Shown here one piece after another: positions 1-9,600 of a stretch of DNA of 64,000 nt (the stretch's first letter is position 1; every line of letters starts with the position of its first letter). Made by a program: the position numbers and the translations under genes. The notes below the pieces were generated by a model, which did not search any database, was not told the DNA's origin, and saw only the letters and a program-made list of their open reading frames with translations. This stretch comes from Pseudomonadota bacterium (GTDB taxonomy: Bacteria; Pseudomonadota; Gammaproteobacteria; Pseudomonadales; Oceanobacteraceae). Where the stretch lies: contig JAIXHJ010000014.1 of assembly GCA_030145845.1 (NCBI GenBank), positions 1-64,000 of the forward strand. The letters are read 5' to 3'.

Positions 1-238
1 AGGTGGCCGTCACACGCCATTCTTCAAAGGTTACCGTCCACAGTTCTACTTCCGTACCACAGACGTCACTGGCGCTGTTGAACTGCCGGAAGGCGTTGAG
101 ATGGTAATGCCAGGCGACAACGTCCAGCTGACTGTGACTCTGATCGCGCCGATCGCGATGGATGAAGGTCTGCGCTTCGCGATCCGTGAAGGTGGCCGTA
201 CTGTTGGTGCTGGTGTTGTAGCCAAGATCATCGAGTAA
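1..238 (+). CDS. tuf: Elongation factor Tu, C-terminal part (5' end outside window)
   Basis: This is the last 78 codons of EF-Tu, read from base 2 to the TAA at 236-238. EF-Tu is the GTPase that brings aminoacyl-tRNA to the ribosome. The visible part is beta-barrel domain 3, with the family signatures [29 protein letters not shown] and [15 protein letters not shown]; the GTPase domain lies before the window. A rho-independent terminator follows directly, so tuf ends its own transcription unit (probably the str operon) just before the S10 operon. The sequence alone cannot say whether this is the tufA or tufB copy. Confidence 0.98.
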   Translation, partial: GGRHTPFFKGYRPQFYFRTTDVTGAVELPEGVEMVMPGDNVQLTVTLIAPIAMDEGLRFAIREGGRTVGAGVVAKIIE

Positions 239-276
239 TCTGTGATCCGTCTGCTCCGCTTCTGGCGGAGTGGAAG

Positions 277-301
277 AAAGCCCCGCTGATGCGGGGCTTT
301 T
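277..301 (+). terminator. Rho-independent terminator after tuf
   Basis: The stem AAAGCCCCGC (277-286) pairs with GCGGGGCTTT (291-300) around a short loop, and T residues follow. It lies 39 bp after the tuf stop and before the S10 promoter, so it separates the two units. Confidence 0.93.
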
Positions 302-359
302 CAATTGTTCTCTCTGTTCCTGCTGTCCTGCCGGGAACTGCTCCCTCTTTATTCTTTGG

Positions 360-388
360 TTGACACTTTTTGTACAGCCGCATACAAT
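360..388 (+). promoter_or_regulatory. Sigma-70 promoter of the S10 operon
   Basis: A perfect -35 box TTGACA (360-365) and a -10 box TACAAT (383-388) are separated by exactly 17 bp. The expected transcript starts near 395, giving a leader of about 50 nt before rpsJ. That leader holds a small inverted repeat, TCCCC/GGGGA (394-410). It is much shorter than the E. coli S10 leader that L4 binds, so L4 control at this site is uncertain. Confidence 0.88.
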
Positions 389-445
389 TCGCGTCCCCTT
401 AATCCGGGGAAATGAGCTCTTGCACCTTAAACTTGGAGTTTGGTA

Positions 446-757
446 ATGCAAAACCAACGAATCCGTATCCGTTTGAAGGCATTTGACCATCGACTGATCG
501 ATACTTCGACTCAGGAGATTGTTGATACTGCCAAACGTACGGGCGCTCAGGTACGTGGTCCAATCCCACTGCCAACCCGTAAAGAGCGTTATACCGTTCT
601 GGTCTCTCCGCACGTTAACAAAGACGCGCGTGATCAGTACGAAATCCGTACGCACAAGCGCATGCTCGACATTGTTGAGCCGACTGAGAAAACAGTTGAT
701 GCGCTGATGAAACTGGATCTGGCTGCCGGCGTGGAAGTTCAGATCAGTCTGGGTTAA
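446..757 (+). CDS. rpsJ: 30S ribosomal protein S10
   Basis: This 103-residue S10 starts [17 protein letters not shown], nearly as in E. coli, and is the first gene of the S10 operon. S10 sits in the head of the 30S subunit and, as NusE, joins transcription antitermination complexes. The ATG at 446 was chosen over an in-frame TTG at 440 because conserved homology begins there and a TTGGAG-type ribosome-binding site lies upstream. The next gene is 104 bp away, an unusually large, hairpin-rich gap for this operon. Confidence 0.98.
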   Translation: MQNQRIRIRLKAFDHRLIDTSTQEIVDTAKRTGAQVRGPIPLPTRKERYTVLVSPHVNKDARDQYEIRTHKRMLDIVEPTEKTVDALMKLDLAAGVEVQISLG

Positions 758-820
758 TCCCCCGGGATTACCCGAATACACAGTGCTCTGTGTAACGCCC
801 GTATCTCAACAATAAGGGCG
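755..820 (+). promoter_or_regulatory. Three tandem hairpins between rpsJ and rplC
   Basis: Three inverted repeats fill the start of the 104-bp gap. TAATCCC/GGGATTA (755-770) includes the rpsJ stop codon. ACACAG/CTGTGT (778-793) has a TGCT loop. CGCCC/GGGCG spans 796-820. None is followed by a T-run, so none looks like a terminator. They could form an RNA regulatory or processing element; its function is not known to me. Confidence 0.55.
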
Positions 821-861
821 GCCATAGTGGGTATCAGCCCCGTACACGAGAGGTAATTGAA

Positions 862-1494
862 ATGGCAATTGGTGTTGTCGGCAAGAAAGCGGGTATGACC
901 CGTGTTTTTACCGAAGATGGTCAATCTGTTGCTGTGACTGTAGTTGAAGTGACGCCTAACCGCGTTACTCAGGTTAAGAATGCCGAAACTGACGGCTACA
1001 GTGCTCTGCAGATTACTTATGGCGAGAAGAAAGCTTCCCGCGTTAACAAAGCAGCCGCTGGTCACTTTGCAAAAGCAAACGTGCAGGCAGGTCGTGCTCT
1101 GAAAGAATTCCGTACAGATGAAGCTCTGGCCATTGGCGAAGAGCTGACTGTTGCGCAATTCGAAGCTGGTCAGAAAGTAGACGTGACCGGTTCTTCCAAA
1201 GGTAAAGGTTTCCAGGGTGGTGTTAAGCGCTGGAATTTCCGTACTCAGGATATGACTCACGGTAACTCACTGTCTCATCGTGCTCCTGGTTCTATCGGTC
1301 AGTGTCAGACTCCTGGTCGTGTGTGGAAGGGCAAGAAAATGGCAGGTCACATGGGTGCAGAACAGGTTACTACTCAGAACCTGGAAGTTGTACGTGTGGA
1401 TGCAGAAAACAATCTGCTGCTGATCCGGGGTGCTGTGCCAGGTTCTACTGGTTCCGAAATTATTGTTAAACCAGCTGTTAAGGCTAAGGGGTAA
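862..1494 (+). CDS. rplC: 50S ribosomal protein L3
   Basis: L3 has 210 residues, starts [16 protein letters not shown] and contains the typical [12 protein letters not shown] and [15 protein letters not shown] segments; the latter includes the glutamine that PrmB methylates in other bacteria. It binds 23S rRNA early in 50S assembly and extends a loop toward the peptidyl-transferase centre. A GAGAGG-type ribosome-binding site precedes the ATG, and rplD follows after 3 bp. Confidence 0.98.
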   Translation: MAIGVVGKKAGMTRVFTEDGQSVAVTVVEVTPNRVTQVKNAETDGYSALQITYGEKKASRVNKAAAGHFAKANVQAGRALKEFRTDEALAIGEELTVAQFEAGQKVDVTGSSKGKGFQGGVKRWNFRTQDMTHGNSLSHRAPGSIGQCQTPGRVWKGKKMAGHMGAEQVTTQNLEVVRVDAENNLLLIRGAVPGSTGSEIIVKPAVKAKG

Positions 1495-1497
1495 GCA

Positions 1498-2100
1498 ATG
1501 GAACTGAAAACTAACACTGGTGCTGCAGTAGCGGTTTCCGAAGCGGCATTTGGTCGTGAATTTAACGAAGCTCTGGTTCATCAGATCGTTACTGCTTACA
1601 TGGCAGGCGGTCGTCAGGGTACCAAGGCTCAGAAAACCCGTTCTGAAGTAAGCGGCGGTGGCATTAAGCCATGGCGTCAGAAAGGTACTGGTCGTGCCCG
1701 TTCAGGTACTTCCAACTCTCCGATCTGGCGTTCAGGTGGTGTGAGCTTCGCAGCCAAGCCACGTAACTTCGAACAGAAAGTGAACAAGAAGATGTATCGC
1801 GCAGCGATGCAGTCCATCTTGTCTGAACTGGTTCGTCAGGACCGTCTGGTTGTTGCGGATACTTTTGCTGTGGATTCCCACAAAACCAAAGAATTCGTTG
1901 CCAAGCTGAAAGACATGGAACTGGATAACGTTCTGATCGTAGCGGACGAAATCGACGAGAAGCTGTATCTGGCTGCCCGTAACGTTCCGCATGTTGGTGT
2001 GACTGAAGCATCAGCAATCGATCCTGTAAGCCTGATTGCATTCGAGAAGGTACTGGTGACTGTGCCCGCCCTGAAGAAACTCGAGGAGGCTTACGCATGA
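1498..2100 (+). CDS. rplD: 50S ribosomal protein L4
   Basis: This is a 200-residue L4 (E. coli 201). It lines the peptide exit tunnel through its extended loop, visible here as the basic [17 protein letters not shown] segment. In E. coli L4 represses its own operon by binding the S10 leader and through NusA-dependent attenuation. Whether it does so here is open, because the rpsJ leader is short. The stop overlaps the rplW start by 4 bp (ATGA), which implies translational coupling. Confidence 0.98.
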   Translation: MELKTNTGAAVAVSEAAFGREFNEALVHQIVTAYMAGGRQGTKAQKTRSEVSGGGIKPWRQKGTGRARSGTSNSPIWRSGGVSFAAKPRNFEQKVNKKMYRAAMQSILSELVRQDRLVVADTFAVDSHKTKEFVAKLKDMELDNVLIVADEIDEKLYLAARNVPHVGVTEASAIDPVSLIAFEKVLVTVPALKKLEEAYA

Positions 2101-2393
2101 ACCGTGAACGTATCTATAAGGTGCTGGTAGCTCCGCATATTTCTGAGAAGGCAACTATGGTTGCTGAAAAACACGGTCAGTATGTTTTCCGTGTTGCTCC
2201 GGATGCCACCAAGCCTGAGATCAAAAAGGCTGTTGAAGCTCTGTTCGAAGTCAAAGTTGATTCCGTACAGACTGTCAACATCAAAGGTAAAACCAAGCGT
2301 ACTGCCCGTGGTCTGGGTAAGCGTAACGATGTGCGTAAAGCCTACGTTCGCCTGGCCGACGGTCAGGACATCGACTTCGCAGACGCGGAATAA
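2097..2393 (+). CDS. rplW: 50S ribosomal protein L23
   Basis: L23 has 98 residues, with the conserved [12 protein letters not shown] start and a basic [19 protein letters not shown] loop. It sits at the exit of the peptide tunnel and is the docking point for trigger factor and signal recognition particle. It is coupled to rplD by a 4-bp overlap and is followed by rplB after 12 bp. Confidence 0.97.
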   Translation: MNRERIYKVLVAPHISEKATMVAEKHGQYVFRVAPDATKPEIKKAVEALFEVKVDSVQTVNIKGKTKRTARGLGKRNDVRKAYVRLADGQDIDFADAE

Positions 2394-2405
2394 GGAGCAC
2401 AAGTC

Positions 2406-3230
2406 ATGGCATTGGTGAAAACTAAACCGACTTCTGCTGGTCGTCGTCATCTGGTGAAAGTCGTCAACTCTGATCTGCACAAAGGTAAGCCTTTTGCTGG
2501 TCTGGTTGAGAAGAAGAGCAAAGCCGGTGGTCGTAACAACAACGGTCGTATCACTACCCGTCACGTTGGCGGTGGTCATAAGCAGCACTACCGTGTAATC
2601 GATTTCAAACGCAACAAAGACGGCATTGCCGGTGTTGTTGAGCGTCTGGAATACGATCCGAACCGCAGCGCAAATATTGCTCTGGTTAAATATTCTGACG
2701 GTGAACGTCGTTACATCCTGGCTCCTAAAGGCCTGGTTGCCGGTGATTCCGTCGTATCTGGTGAAGATGCACCAATCAAGGTTGGCAGCGCGATGTCTCT
2801 GCGTAACATCCCGGTTGGTAGTGTGATTCACAACATCGAGCTGAAGCCTGGTAAAGGTGGACAGCTGGCCCGTTCTGCAGGTGTATCAGCTCAGCTGGTT
2901 GCACGTGAAGGCGCGTACAGCACCATCCGTCTGCGTTCCGGTGAGATGCGTAAAGTACTGTCTGACTGCCGTGCAACCCTCGGTGAAGTCGGTAACAGCG
3001 AACATGGCCTGCGTGAACTGGGTAAAGCCGGTGCAACCCGCTGGCGTGGTGTTCGTCCGACCGTCCGCGGTACTGCGATGAACCCGGTAGATCACCCACA
3101 CGGTGGTGGTGAGGGTCGTACCTTCGGTCGTCACCCGGTTACTCCATGGGGTGTTCCGACTAAAGGCTATAAGACTCGTAAGAATAAGCGTACTGACAAG
3201 CTGATCGTACGTCGTCGTTCTGCGAAATAA
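2406..3230 (+). CDS. rplB: 50S ribosomal protein L2
   Basis: L2 has 274 residues. It binds 23S rRNA near the peptidyl-transferase centre and helps join the subunits. The C-terminal signature [14 protein letters not shown] is intact, including the histidine linked to peptidyl-transferase activity. Length and start ([15 protein letters not shown]) fit the family. An AAGGAG ribosome-binding site is present. Confidence 0.98.
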   Translation: MALVKTKPTSAGRRHLVKVVNSDLHKGKPFAGLVEKKSKAGGRNNNGRITTRHVGGGHKQHYRVIDFKRNKDGIAGVVERLEYDPNRSANIALVKYSDGERRYILAPKGLVAGDSVVSGEDAPIKVGSAMSLRNIPVGSVIHNIELKPGKGGQLARSAGVSAQLVAREGAYSTIRLRSGEMRKVLSDCRATLGEVGNSEHGLRELGKAGATRWRGVRPTVRGTAMNPVDHPHGGGEGRTFGRHPVTPWGVPTKGYKTRKNKRTDKLIVRRRSAK

Positions 3231-3247
3231 TTAGAGAGGATAGAACT

Positions 3248-3523
3248 GTGCCACGTTCATTGAAAAAAGGTCCATTTATCGACCATCACTTAATGAAGAA
3301 GGTAGAGGCCGCTCTTGAGAAGAACGACAAACGTCCGATCAAGACCTGGTCTCGTCGCTCCACAATCTTTCCGGATTTCGTGGGGCTGACAATCGCTGTT
3401 CATAACGGCAAACAACACGTGCCTGTTTTCGTAACTGAAGACATGGTTGGTCATAAACTCGGCGAATTCGCGCTGACCCGTACTTACAAGGGTCACGTAG
3501 CGGATAAGAAAGCCAAACGCTAA
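3248..3523 (+). CDS. rpsS: 30S ribosomal protein S19
   Basis: S19 has 91 residues and a GTG start (3248) preceded by GAGAGGA. The family motifs [24 protein letters not shown] and [13 protein letters not shown] are all present. It binds 16S rRNA in the 30S head with S13 and contacts the P-site region. It lies 14 bp before rplV. Confidence 0.98.
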   Translation: MPRSLKKGPFIDHHLMKKVEAALEKNDKRPIKTWSRRSTIFPDFVGLTIAVHNGKQHVPVFVTEDMVGHKLGEFALTRTYKGHVADKKAKR

Positions 3524-3536
3524 TTAGGGGTGAAGT

Positions 3537-3872
3537 ATGTCTGAAGTAGCCGCTGTATTACGTGGTGCCCGCTTGTCCGCTCAGAAAGCTCGTCTGGTTG
3601 CGGATTCCATCCGCGGCAAGCAGGTTGATGAAGCACTGAATATTCTGGCCTTCTCAGGCAAGAAAGGTGCGGACATCATGAAGAAAGTACTGGAATCTGC
3701 CATCGCCAACGCTGAGCACAACAACGGTGCCGACGTAGACGAACTGAAGGTTTCTACTGTGTTCGTTGACGAAGGTATGACAATGAAGCGCATCCGTCCA
3801 CGCGCCAAAGGCCGTGCGGACCGTATCTTCAAGCGCACTTGTCACATCACTGTGAAAGTTTCAGAGAAATAG
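3537..3872 (+). CDS. rplV: 50S ribosomal protein L22
   Basis: L22 has 111 residues and lines the narrow part of the exit tunnel with a beta-hairpin loop near its C-terminus ([20 protein letters not shown] region), the usual site of macrolide-resistance changes. The start ([20 protein letters not shown]) and length fit the family. No unusual insertion is seen in the tunnel loop. Confidence 0.98.
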   Translation: MSEVAAVLRGARLSAQKARLVADSIRGKQVDEALNILAFSGKKGADIMKKVLESAIANAEHNNGADVDELKVSTVFVDEGMTMKRIRPRAKGRADRIFKRTCHITVKVSEK

Positions 3873-3883
3873 GAGTTGGTCAG

Positions 3884-4573
3884 ATGGGTCAGAAAGTTCA
3901 TCCAACCGGTATCCGTTTAGGCATTACTAAAGACCACAACTCAGTGTGGTATGCCGGTAAGGATAAGTACGCCGACAACCTGCTGACTGACATTGCTGTT
4001 CGGTCCCTGATCGAAAAGCGCCTGGAAAAGGCATCAGTGAGCAAGGTCGTTATTGAGCGTCCAGCACAAAACGCCAAAGTAACCATTCACACTGCCCGTC
4101 CGGGTATCGTGATCGGTAAAAAAGGCGAAGACGTAGAAGTTCTGCGTAAAGACATCAGTGAACTGATGGGTATTCCGGTACACATCAACATTGAAGAAGT
4201 TCGTAAACCGGATCTGGATGCCAAGCTGGTAGCCCAGAGCGTAGCCAGCCAGCTGGAGCGTCGTGTGATGTTCCGTCGCGCGATGAAGCGTGCTGTGCAG
4301 AACGCTCTGCGTGGCGGTGCCGAAGGTATCAAGATTCAAGTGAGTGGCCGTCTGGGTGGTGCTGAAATCGCTCGTTCCGAGTGGTACCGCGAAGGTCGTG
4401 TTCCGCTGCACACACTGCGTGCAGATATCGACTACGCAACTTATGAAGCACACACCACCTATGGTGTTATTGGCGTTAAAGTCTGGATCTTCAAAGGCGA
4501 GATCCTGGGTGGTATCCAAGAGGTACGCGAACGCGCCAAGAGCCAGGGCAAGAAGAAATCCGGTCGGTCGTAA
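3884..4573 (+). CDS. rpsC: 30S ribosomal protein S3
   Basis: S3 has 229 residues: an N-terminal KH domain with the [14 protein letters not shown] loop (about 55-68), then the S3 C-terminal domain. It forms part of the mRNA entry channel of the 30S head. The open frame extends to 3839, but ATG 3884 (MGQKVHPTG) is the conserved start and has AGGAG about 10 bases upstream; the upstream part overlaps rplV. Confidence 0.98.
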   Translation: MGQKVHPTGIRLGITKDHNSVWYAGKDKYADNLLTDIAVRSLIEKRLEKASVSKVVIERPAQNAKVTIHTARPGIVIGKKGEDVEVLRKDISELMGIPVHINIEEVRKPDLDAKLVAQSVASQLERRVMFRRAMKRAVQNALRGGAEGIKIQVSGRLGGAEIARSEWYREGRVPLHTLRADIDYATYEAHTTYGVIGVKVWIFKGEILGGIQEVRERAKSQGKKKSGRS

Positions 4574-4585
4574 GGGGATTTAGTA

Positions 4586-4999
4586 ATGTTGTTACCAAAA
4601 CGTACGAAGTTCCGTAAAGTTCAGACCGGCCGCAACCGCGGTCTGGCGATCCGTGGCTCCAAAGTGAGCTTCGGTGAGTACGCTCTGAAGGCTACTGGAC
4701 GTGGTCGCCTGACTTCACGTCAGATTGAGGCTGCACGTCGTGCAATGACTCGTAAAGTGAAGCGTGGCGGTAAAATCTGGATTCGCGTATTTCCGGATAA
4801 ACCAATTACCGAGAAACCTCTTGAGGTTCGTATGGGTAAAGGTAAGGGTAGCGTTGAGTACTGGGTATGCCAGATTCAGCCAGGCAAAGTCCTGTATGAA
4901 ATCGAAGGCGTATCTGAAGAGCTGGCTCGTGAAGCCTTCTCTCTCGCGGCTGCCAAACTGCCTTTTGAAACGGTATTTGTTAAACGGACGGTGCTGTGA
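4586..4999 (+). CDS. rplP: 50S ribosomal protein L16
   Basis: This 137-residue L16 starts [19 protein letters not shown] and contains [19 protein letters not shown] and the [11 protein letters not shown] segment that approaches the A-site tRNA; the arginine hydroxylated by YcfD-type oxygenases in other bacteria lies in that region. The stop TGA overlaps the rpmC ATG by one base. Confidence 0.98.
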   Translation: MLLPKRTKFRKVQTGRNRGLAIRGSKVSFGEYALKATGRGRLTSRQIEAARRAMTRKVKRGGKIWIRVFPDKPITEKPLEVRMGKGKGSVEYWVCQIQPGKVLYEIEGVSEELAREAFSLAAAKLPFETVFVKRTVL

Positions 5000-5190
5000 T
5001 GAAAGCAAGTGAACTGAACAACAAATCAGTGGCTGAGCTGCAATCTCAGCTGGAAGAACTGTTGAGCGATCAATTCAAGCTGCGCATGCAGAAAGCAACT
5101 GGTCAGCTGGGTCAGACTCACCTGATCGGCCAGACCCGTCGCGATATCGCTCGTGTCAAAACCGTGCTCGCACAGAAGGCAGGTGAATAA
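4999..5190 (+). CDS. rpmC: 50S ribosomal protein L29
   Basis: L29 is a 63-residue, two-helix protein at the tunnel exit next to L23. An in-frame GTG at 4996 lies three bases upstream, but ATG 4999 ([14 protein letters not shown]) matches family starts and gives the one-base overlap with rplP that suggests reinitiation. Confidence 0.96.
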   Translation: MKASELNNKSVAELQSQLEELLSDQFKLRMQKATGQLGQTHLIGQTRRDIARVKTVLAQKAGE

Positions 5191-5192
5191 TC

Positions 5193-5459
5193 ATGACTGA
5201 GAACGCAAAAACTGTTCGCACTCTGTCTGGTCGCGTTGTAAGCAACAAGATGGATAAGTCCGTCACCGTTCTGGTTGAGCGCTTTGTAAAGCATCCGATC
5301 TATAAAAAGTTCGTGAAACGCTCTACCAAGGTGATGGCACACGATGCCAATAACGAGTGCCAGATCGGCGATCTCGTTACGGTAAAAGAGTCACGTCCAC
5401 TGTCTAAAAACAAGACTTGGGCGTTGGTAAGTATTGATGAGCGCGCCGCCAAGGTTTAA
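5193..5459 (+). CDS. rpsQ: 30S ribosomal protein S17
   Basis: S17 has 88 residues. It is a primary 16S rRNA binder with the family signatures [17 protein letters not shown] and [17 protein letters not shown]. It is the last gene of the classical S10 operon. rplN follows after only 31 bp with no terminator in between, so transcription can run on into the spc genes. Confidence 0.97.
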   Translation: MTENAKTVRTLSGRVVSNKMDKSVTVLVERFVKHPIYKKFVKRSTKVMAHDANNECQIGDLVTVKESRPLSKNKTWALVSIDERAAKV

Positions 5460-5490
5460 TACCGGGCGCATGTAGTTAGGAGCGATAGGC

Positions 5491-5859
5491 ATGATCCAGA
5501 CTCAAACCATGCTTGACGTTGCCGACAACAGCGGCGCGAAACGCGTACAGTGCATTAAAGTACTGGGCGGTTCTCATCGTCGTTATGCCGGCATCGGTGA
5601 TCTGATTAAGGTATCCGTTAAGGAAGCAATTCCTCGCGGTAAAGTGAAGAAAGGCCAGGTAATGAACGCAGTGGTTGTTCGTACCAAAAAAGGCGTACGT
5701 CGCCCGGACGGATCTGTGATCCGTTTTGATGTAAACTCTGCCGTTCTTCTGAATGCTTCACTGGCGCCAATCGGTACCCGTATCTTTGGACCTGTGACTC
5801 GTGAACTGCGCTCTGAGCAGTTCATGAAAATCATTTCCCTGGCACCTGAAGTGCTGTAA
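5491..5859 (+). CDS. rplN: 50S ribosomal protein L14
   Basis: L14 has 122 residues and begins the spc operon. It forms an intersubunit bridge with 16S rRNA and is the target of the silencing factor RsfS. Conserved segments [16 protein letters not shown] and [13 protein letters not shown] are present. A TTAGGAGCG ribosome-binding site precedes the ATG. Confidence 0.98.
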   Translation: MIQTQTMLDVADNSGAKRVQCIKVLGGSHRRYAGIGDLIKVSVKEAIPRGKVKKGQVMNAVVVRTKKGVRRPDGSVIRFDVNSAVLLNASLAPIGTRIFGPVTRELRSEQFMKIISLAPEVL

Positions 5860-5872
5860 GGGAGGGGATGTT

Positions 5873-6187
5873 ATGTTGAAGATTCGTAAGAACGACGAAG
5901 TAGTAGTTATTGCCGGTAAAGACAAAGGCAAGCGTGGCAAGGTTCAGAAAGTAATGAACGACGGCCGCCTGCTGGTATCCGGTATTAACATGGTGAAAAA
6001 ACACCAGAAACCAAACCCGTACCTGCAACAGCCAGGCGGCATCATTGAAAAAGAAGCTGGTATTCAGGCTTCCAATGTTGCTATCTGGAACCCTAAAACT
6101 GAGAAAGCTGACCGTGTTGGCTTCAAAGTTGAAGGTGAGAGCAAGGTACGTATCTTCAAATCCACTGGCGATCAAGTCGACGCCTGA
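5873..6187 (+). CDS. rplX: 50S ribosomal protein L24
   Basis: L24 has 104 residues and a KOW motif near the N-terminus ([18 protein letters not shown]). It is one of two assembly-initiator proteins of the 50S subunit. A strong GGGAGGGGA ribosome-binding site precedes the ATG. rplE follows after 17 bp; the S8-binding site of the E. coli spc mRNA lies at this junction, but I see no clear strong hairpin here. Confidence 0.97.
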   Translation: MLKIRKNDEVVVIAGKDKGKRGKVQKVMNDGRLLVSGINMVKKHQKPNPYLQQPGGIIEKEAGIQASNVAIWNPKTEKADRVGFKVEGESKVRIFKSTGDQVDA

Positions 6188-6204
6188 TAGGAGCTGGTAC
6201 TACT

Positions 6205-6744
6205 ATGTCTCGTTTACAAGACCTGTATAGCAAAGAAGTAGTAGCCAAGCTGACTGAAGAGTTTGGTTACAAAAACGTAATGGAAGTGCCTCGCATCACC
6301 AAAATCACCCTGAACATGGGTGTTGGTGAAGCACTGGGCGACAAAAAACTGCTGGAGAACGCGGTTGCTGAAATGGAAGCAATCGCAGGTCAGAAAGCGG
6401 TAGTCACCAAGGCACGTAAGTCAGTCGCCGCGTTCAAACTGCGTGAAGGCTGGCCAATCGGCTGTAAAGTTACCCTGCGTCGTGACCGCATGTGGGAGTT
6501 TATGGATCGTCTGATCGATATTGCTCTGCCACGTGTGCGTGACTTCCGTGGTATTAACGGCAAGTCTTTCGATGGCCGTGGTAACTACAGCATGGGTGTG
6601 AAAGAGCAGATCATCTTCCCGGAAATCGACTACGACAAAGTAGACAAGGTCCGCGGTATGGATGTGACTATCACAACCACTGCAAAAACCAACGAAGAAG
6701 GCCGCGCTCTCCTGAAAGCGCTGCAGTTCCCGTTCCGTAACTAA
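6205..6744 (+). CDS. rplE: 50S ribosomal protein L5
   Basis: L5 has 179 residues, binds 5S rRNA in the central protuberance and contacts P-site tRNA. The signatures [16 protein letters not shown] and [12 protein letters not shown] are intact, and the length equals that of E. coli. It is preceded by AGGAGC and followed by rpsN after 10 bp. Confidence 0.98.
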   Translation: MSRLQDLYSKEVVAKLTEEFGYKNVMEVPRITKITLNMGVGEALGDKKLLENAVAEMEAIAGQKAVVTKARKSVAAFKLREGWPIGCKVTLRRDRMWEFMDRLIDIALPRVRDFRGINGKSFDGRGNYSMGVKEQIIFPEIDYDKVDKVRGMDVTITTTAKTNEEGRALLKALQFPFRN

Positions 6745-6754
6745 GGAGTTTGTC

Positions 6755-7060
6755 ATGGCTAAAATTAGCATGAAACAGCGTGAACTGAAGCGTGAAAAGC
6801 TGGTTGAGAAGTACGCTGCCAAACGCGCTGAGCTGAAAGCAATTATCAGCAATGTGAATTCTTCTGATGAAGATCGTTGGAATGCGCAAATGGCCCTGCA
6901 GAAGCTGCCTCGGGATTCGTCCTCAAGCCGCCAGCAGCGTCGTTGCCAGATGACCGGTCGCCCACACGGTGTATACCGTAAGTTCAAGCTTTCACGGATT
7001 AAGTTGCGTGAAGAAGGCATGAAGGGTAATGTACCGGGCCTTAAAAAAGCTAGTTGGTAA
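6755..7060 (+). CDS. rpsN: 30S ribosomal protein S14, zinc-free long form
   Basis: This 101-residue S14 is the long form. It lacks the CxxC...CxxC zinc ribbon of the short paralogue and carries the [17 protein letters not shown] signature. It helps assemble the 30S head. The 91-bp gap to rpsH holds a long two-stem inverted-repeat structure that breaks the otherwise tight spacing of the spc operon. Confidence 0.97.
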   Translation: MAKISMKQRELKREKLVEKYAAKRAELKAIISNVNSSDEDRWNAQMALQKLPRDSSSSRQQRRCQMTGRPHGVYRKFKLSRIKLREEGMKGNVPGLKKASW

Positions 7061-7066
7061 GCAATT

Positions 7067-7124
7067 CCCGGCTTGCATGAGTGGCGTACCTGATTTCAGG
7101 TGCGCCGTTCCTGTATGTGCCGGG
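7067..7124 (+). promoter_or_regulatory. Two-stem RNA structure just upstream of rpsH
   Basis: An outer stem CCCGGC (7067-7072) / GCCGGG (7119-7124) encloses an inner 10-bp hairpin GGCGTACCTG-ATTT-CAGGTGCGCC (7083-7106), which is perfect apart from one G-U pair. There is no T-run. It lies directly before the gene for S8, the spc autoregulator in E. coli, so an S8-binding control element is a reasonable but unproven reading. Confidence 0.55.
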
Positions 7125-7151
7125 GCGCTGTACAACAGAGGTAACTATTAA

Positions 7152-7544
7152 ATGAGTATGCAAGATACGTTGGCGGACATGTTCACCCGCATTCGTAATG
7201 CCCAGCAAGCTGGTCATACGTCTGTGAGCATGCCGTCTTCAAAAATCAAGAAGTCTGTAGCCCAGGTGCTTGAATCTGAAGGTTACATCAATGGTTTTTC
7301 CGTCGATGAAGCGGCCAAGCCGACTCTGAGCATCGACCTGAAATACTATGAAGGTAAGCCAGTTATTGAACGTATCCAGCGCGTAAGCCGCCCTGGTCTG
7401 CGTCAGTACCGTAGCTCTGCAGAACTGCCAAAAGTTGAGGCAGGTCTGGGCGTGGCTATCGTTTCTACTTCCAAAGGCGTAATGACTGATCGTGCCGCCC
7501 GTGCAGCGGGTGTCGGCGGTGAAGTTATCGCGACCGTATTCTAA
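7152..7544 (+). CDS. rpsH: 30S ribosomal protein S8
   Basis: S8 has 130 residues, starts [18 protein letters not shown] and ends with the RNA-binding signature [20 protein letters not shown]. It organises the central domain of 16S rRNA and in E. coli represses spc translation. The structured gap just before it is the natural place to look for such control here. Confidence 0.98.
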   Translation: MSMQDTLADMFTRIRNAQQAGHTSVSMPSSKIKKSVAQVLESEGYINGFSVDEAAKPTLSIDLKYYEGKPVIERIQRVSRPGLRQYRSSAELPKVEAGLGVAIVSTSKGVMTDRAARAAGVGGEVIATVF

Positions 7545-7556
7545 GGAGTTTTAACG

Positions 7557-8090
7557 ATGTCCCGCGTAGCTAAAGCTCCCGTACAAATTCCTGCCGGCGT
7601 AGAAGTTAAGCTGGCTGGTGATAAAATCGCCGTTAAAGGCAAGCAAGGCCAGCTTGAGCTGGATGTGCACTCTGCTGTTGAAATCAAACAGGAAGAGAAT
7701 GTACTGACCTTCGCTCCTAAAGCAGGCGACAAGCAATCCAATGCTCTGGCCGGTACTTTCCGTGCCCTGGTAAACAATATGGTTACCGGTGTCAGTGTTG
7801 GCTTTGAAAAGAAACTGGTTCTGCAGGGCGTTGGTTACCGTGCCAAAGCTTCCGGCAAAACCCTGAATCTGTCTCTGGGCTTCTCTCACCCAATCGACTA
7901 CGAACTGCCGGAAGGCGTTACTGCTGAAACACCGAGCCAGACCGAAGTGGTCATCAAAGGCATCGACAAGCAGCAGGTAGGTCAGGTTGCAGCTGAGATC
8001 CGTGGCTACCGTCCGCCTGAGCCGTATAAAGGTAAGGGTGTACGTTATGCTGATGAAAACGTGCGTCGTAAAGAAGCCAAGAAAAAGTAA
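7557..8090 (+). CDS. rplF: 50S ribosomal protein L6
   Basis: L6 has 177 residues with two similar alpha/beta domains and ends in the conserved [16 protein letters not shown] segment. It lies near the GTPase centre, next to the sarcin-ricin loop. An AAGGAG ribosome-binding site precedes the ATG, and rplR follows after 10 bp. Confidence 0.98.
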   Translation: MSRVAKAPVQIPAGVEVKLAGDKIAVKGKQGQLELDVHSAVEIKQEENVLTFAPKAGDKQSNALAGTFRALVNNMVTGVSVGFEKKLVLQGVGYRAKASGKTLNLSLGFSHPIDYELPEGVTAETPSQTEVVIKGIDKQQVGQVAAEIRGYRPPEPYKGKGVRYADENVRRKEAKKK

Positions 8091-8100
8091 GGTCTAGGCC

Positions 8101-8451
8101 ATGAATGAGAAGAAAAAAGCTCGTCTGCGCCGTGCCTCCAAAACTCGCGTACATATCCGTGAGAAAGGCGCGGTACGTCTGTGCGTCCACCGTACGCCCA
8201 GACACATCTATGCTCAGATCATCTCTGCCAATGGCGCTACTGTCTTGGCTACCGCTTCTACAGTAGAAGCTGATCTGCGCACTGAGGGGACTGGTAACGT
8301 AAATGCAGCGACCAAAGTTGGTCAGCTGATTGCTGAGCGTGCGAAAGCTGCCGGCGTCACAAAAGTTGCATTTGACCGTTCCGGTTTTAAATACCATGGT
8401 CGTGTTAAAGCCCTGGCTGACGCGGCTCGTGAAAACGGCCTGGAATTCTAA
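8101..8451 (+). CDS. rplR: 50S ribosomal protein L18
   Basis: L18 has 116 residues. It binds 5S rRNA together with L5. The basic N-terminus ([13 protein letters not shown]) and the conserved [22 protein letters not shown] tail region are present. The ribosome-binding site (AAGGTCTAGGCC) is weaker than its neighbours, consistent with coupled translation from rplF. Confidence 0.97.
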   Translation: MNEKKKARLRRASKTRVHIREKGAVRLCVHRTPRHIYAQIISANGATVLATASTVEADLRTEGTGNVNAATKVGQLIAERAKAAGVTKVAFDRSGFKYHGRVKALADAARENGLEF

Positions 8452-8462
8452 GGGTAAAGATC

Positions 8463-8972
8463 ATGGCAAATAATGAACGTCAAGAACGTAACGAAAGCGA
8501 ACTGCAGGAAAAGCTGGTTCAGGTTAACCGCGTAGCCAAAGTGGTAAAAGGTGGTCGTATTTTCGCCTTTACCGCTCTGACCGTTGTCGGTGACGGAAAC
8601 GGCCGTGTAGGTTTCGGTCGCGGTAAATCCCGTGAAGTTCCGACTGCTATTCAGAAAGCAATGGAACAGGCCAAACGCAACATGGTTAACGTCCAGCTGG
8701 ACGGCAGCACTCTGCAGTACCCGGTCCGTGGCCGTCATTCCGGTTCACAGATCTACATGCAGCCTGCTTCAGAAGGTACCGGTATTATTGCCGGTGGTGC
8801 AATGCGCGCCGTTCTGGAAATGGTTGGTGTTAAGAACGTACTGGCTAAATGCTACGGCTCAACCAACCCGGTGAACGTTGTGCGTGCAACTTTTGATGCA
8901 CTGGCACAGATGAAGTCTCCGGAAGAAGTTGCAGCCAAGCGCGGCAAGTCTGTTGAAGACATTCTGGGGTAA
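8463..8972 (+). CDS. rpsE: 30S ribosomal protein S5
   Basis: S5 has 169 residues: a double-stranded-RNA-binding-like domain ([19 protein letters not shown], about 20-38) and a C-terminal domain with [19 protein letters not shown] sequence. It acts in translational accuracy and lines the mRNA entry channel. No ambiguity-type changes can be judged without comparison. Confidence 0.98.
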   Translation: MANNERQERNESELQEKLVQVNRVAKVVKGGRIFAFTALTVVGDGNGRVGFGRGKSREVPTAIQKAMEQAKRNMVNVQLDGSTLQYPVRGRHSGSQIYMQPASEGTGIIAGGAMRAVLEMVGVKNVLAKCYGSTNPVNVVRATFDALAQMKSPEEVAAKRGKSVEDILG

Positions 8973-8978
8973 TTCGTT

Positions 8979-9164
8979 ATGGCTAAGAAAACCGTAAAAG
9001 TAACCCAGACCCGCAGCACCATCGGCAAGCTGCCTAAGCACCGCGAGACCATGAAAGGTCTGGGTCTGCGTCGCATTGGTCATACTGTTGAGCTGGAAGA
9101 TACTCCTTCTGTCCGCGGTATGATCAACCAAGTTCAATACATGGTTAAGGTAGAAGGGGAGTAA
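8979..9164 (+). CDS. rpmD: 50S ribosomal protein L30
   Basis: L30 has 61 residues, with the single-domain fold and conserved [20 protein letters not shown]. The gene is short and its start ATG lies 6 bp after rpsE; rplO follows after one base, so translation is probably coupled. Confidence 0.97.
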   Translation: MAKKTVKVTQTRSTIGKLPKHRETMKGLGLRRIGHTVELEDTPSVRGMINQVQYMVKVEGE

Positions 9165-9165
9165 T

Positions 9166-9600
9166 ATGCGTCTCAACGAATTGAGCCCAGCTCCTGGTTC
9201 TAAGCCTGTTGCCAAACGTGTAGGCCGTGGTATCGGCTCTGGTCTGGGTAAAACCGGTGGCCGTGGTCACAAAGGTCAGAAATCACGTTCCGGCGGCAAA
9301 GTGGCTCCGGGCTTTGAAGGCGGTCAGATGCCAATTCACCGTCGTCTGCCAAAGTTTGGCTTTGCTTCCCGCAAAGCACCGTTCGTTGCGGAAATCCGCC
9401 TGAACGAACTGACTCTGGTTGAAGGCGATGTGGTTGATCTGGCGGCACTGAAAGCAGCAGACGTTATCGGCGAGAAGATCAAAGAAGCTCGTGTGATTCT
9501 GTCTGGTGAAGTGGCTAAAGCAGTAACCGTTAAAGGTCTGAAAGTCACTAAAGGTGCTAAAGCTGCTATTGAAGCAGCAGGTGGAAAGGTCGAAGACTAA
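9166..9600 (+). CDS. rplO: 50S ribosomal protein L15
   Basis: L15 has 144 residues. The glycine/arginine-rich N-terminal arm ([20 protein letters not shown]) threads into 23S rRNA, and a globular C-terminal domain follows. It is a late assembly protein of the 50S subunit. Its TAA stop shares one base with the secY start codon. Confidence 0.98.
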   Translation: MRLNELSPAPGSKPVAKRVGRGIGSGLGKTGGRGHKGQKSRSGGKVAPGFEGGQMPIHRRLPKFGFASRKAPFVAEIRLNELTLVEGDVVDLAALKAADVIGEKIKEARVILSGEVAKAVTVKGLKVTKGAKAAIEAAGGKVED

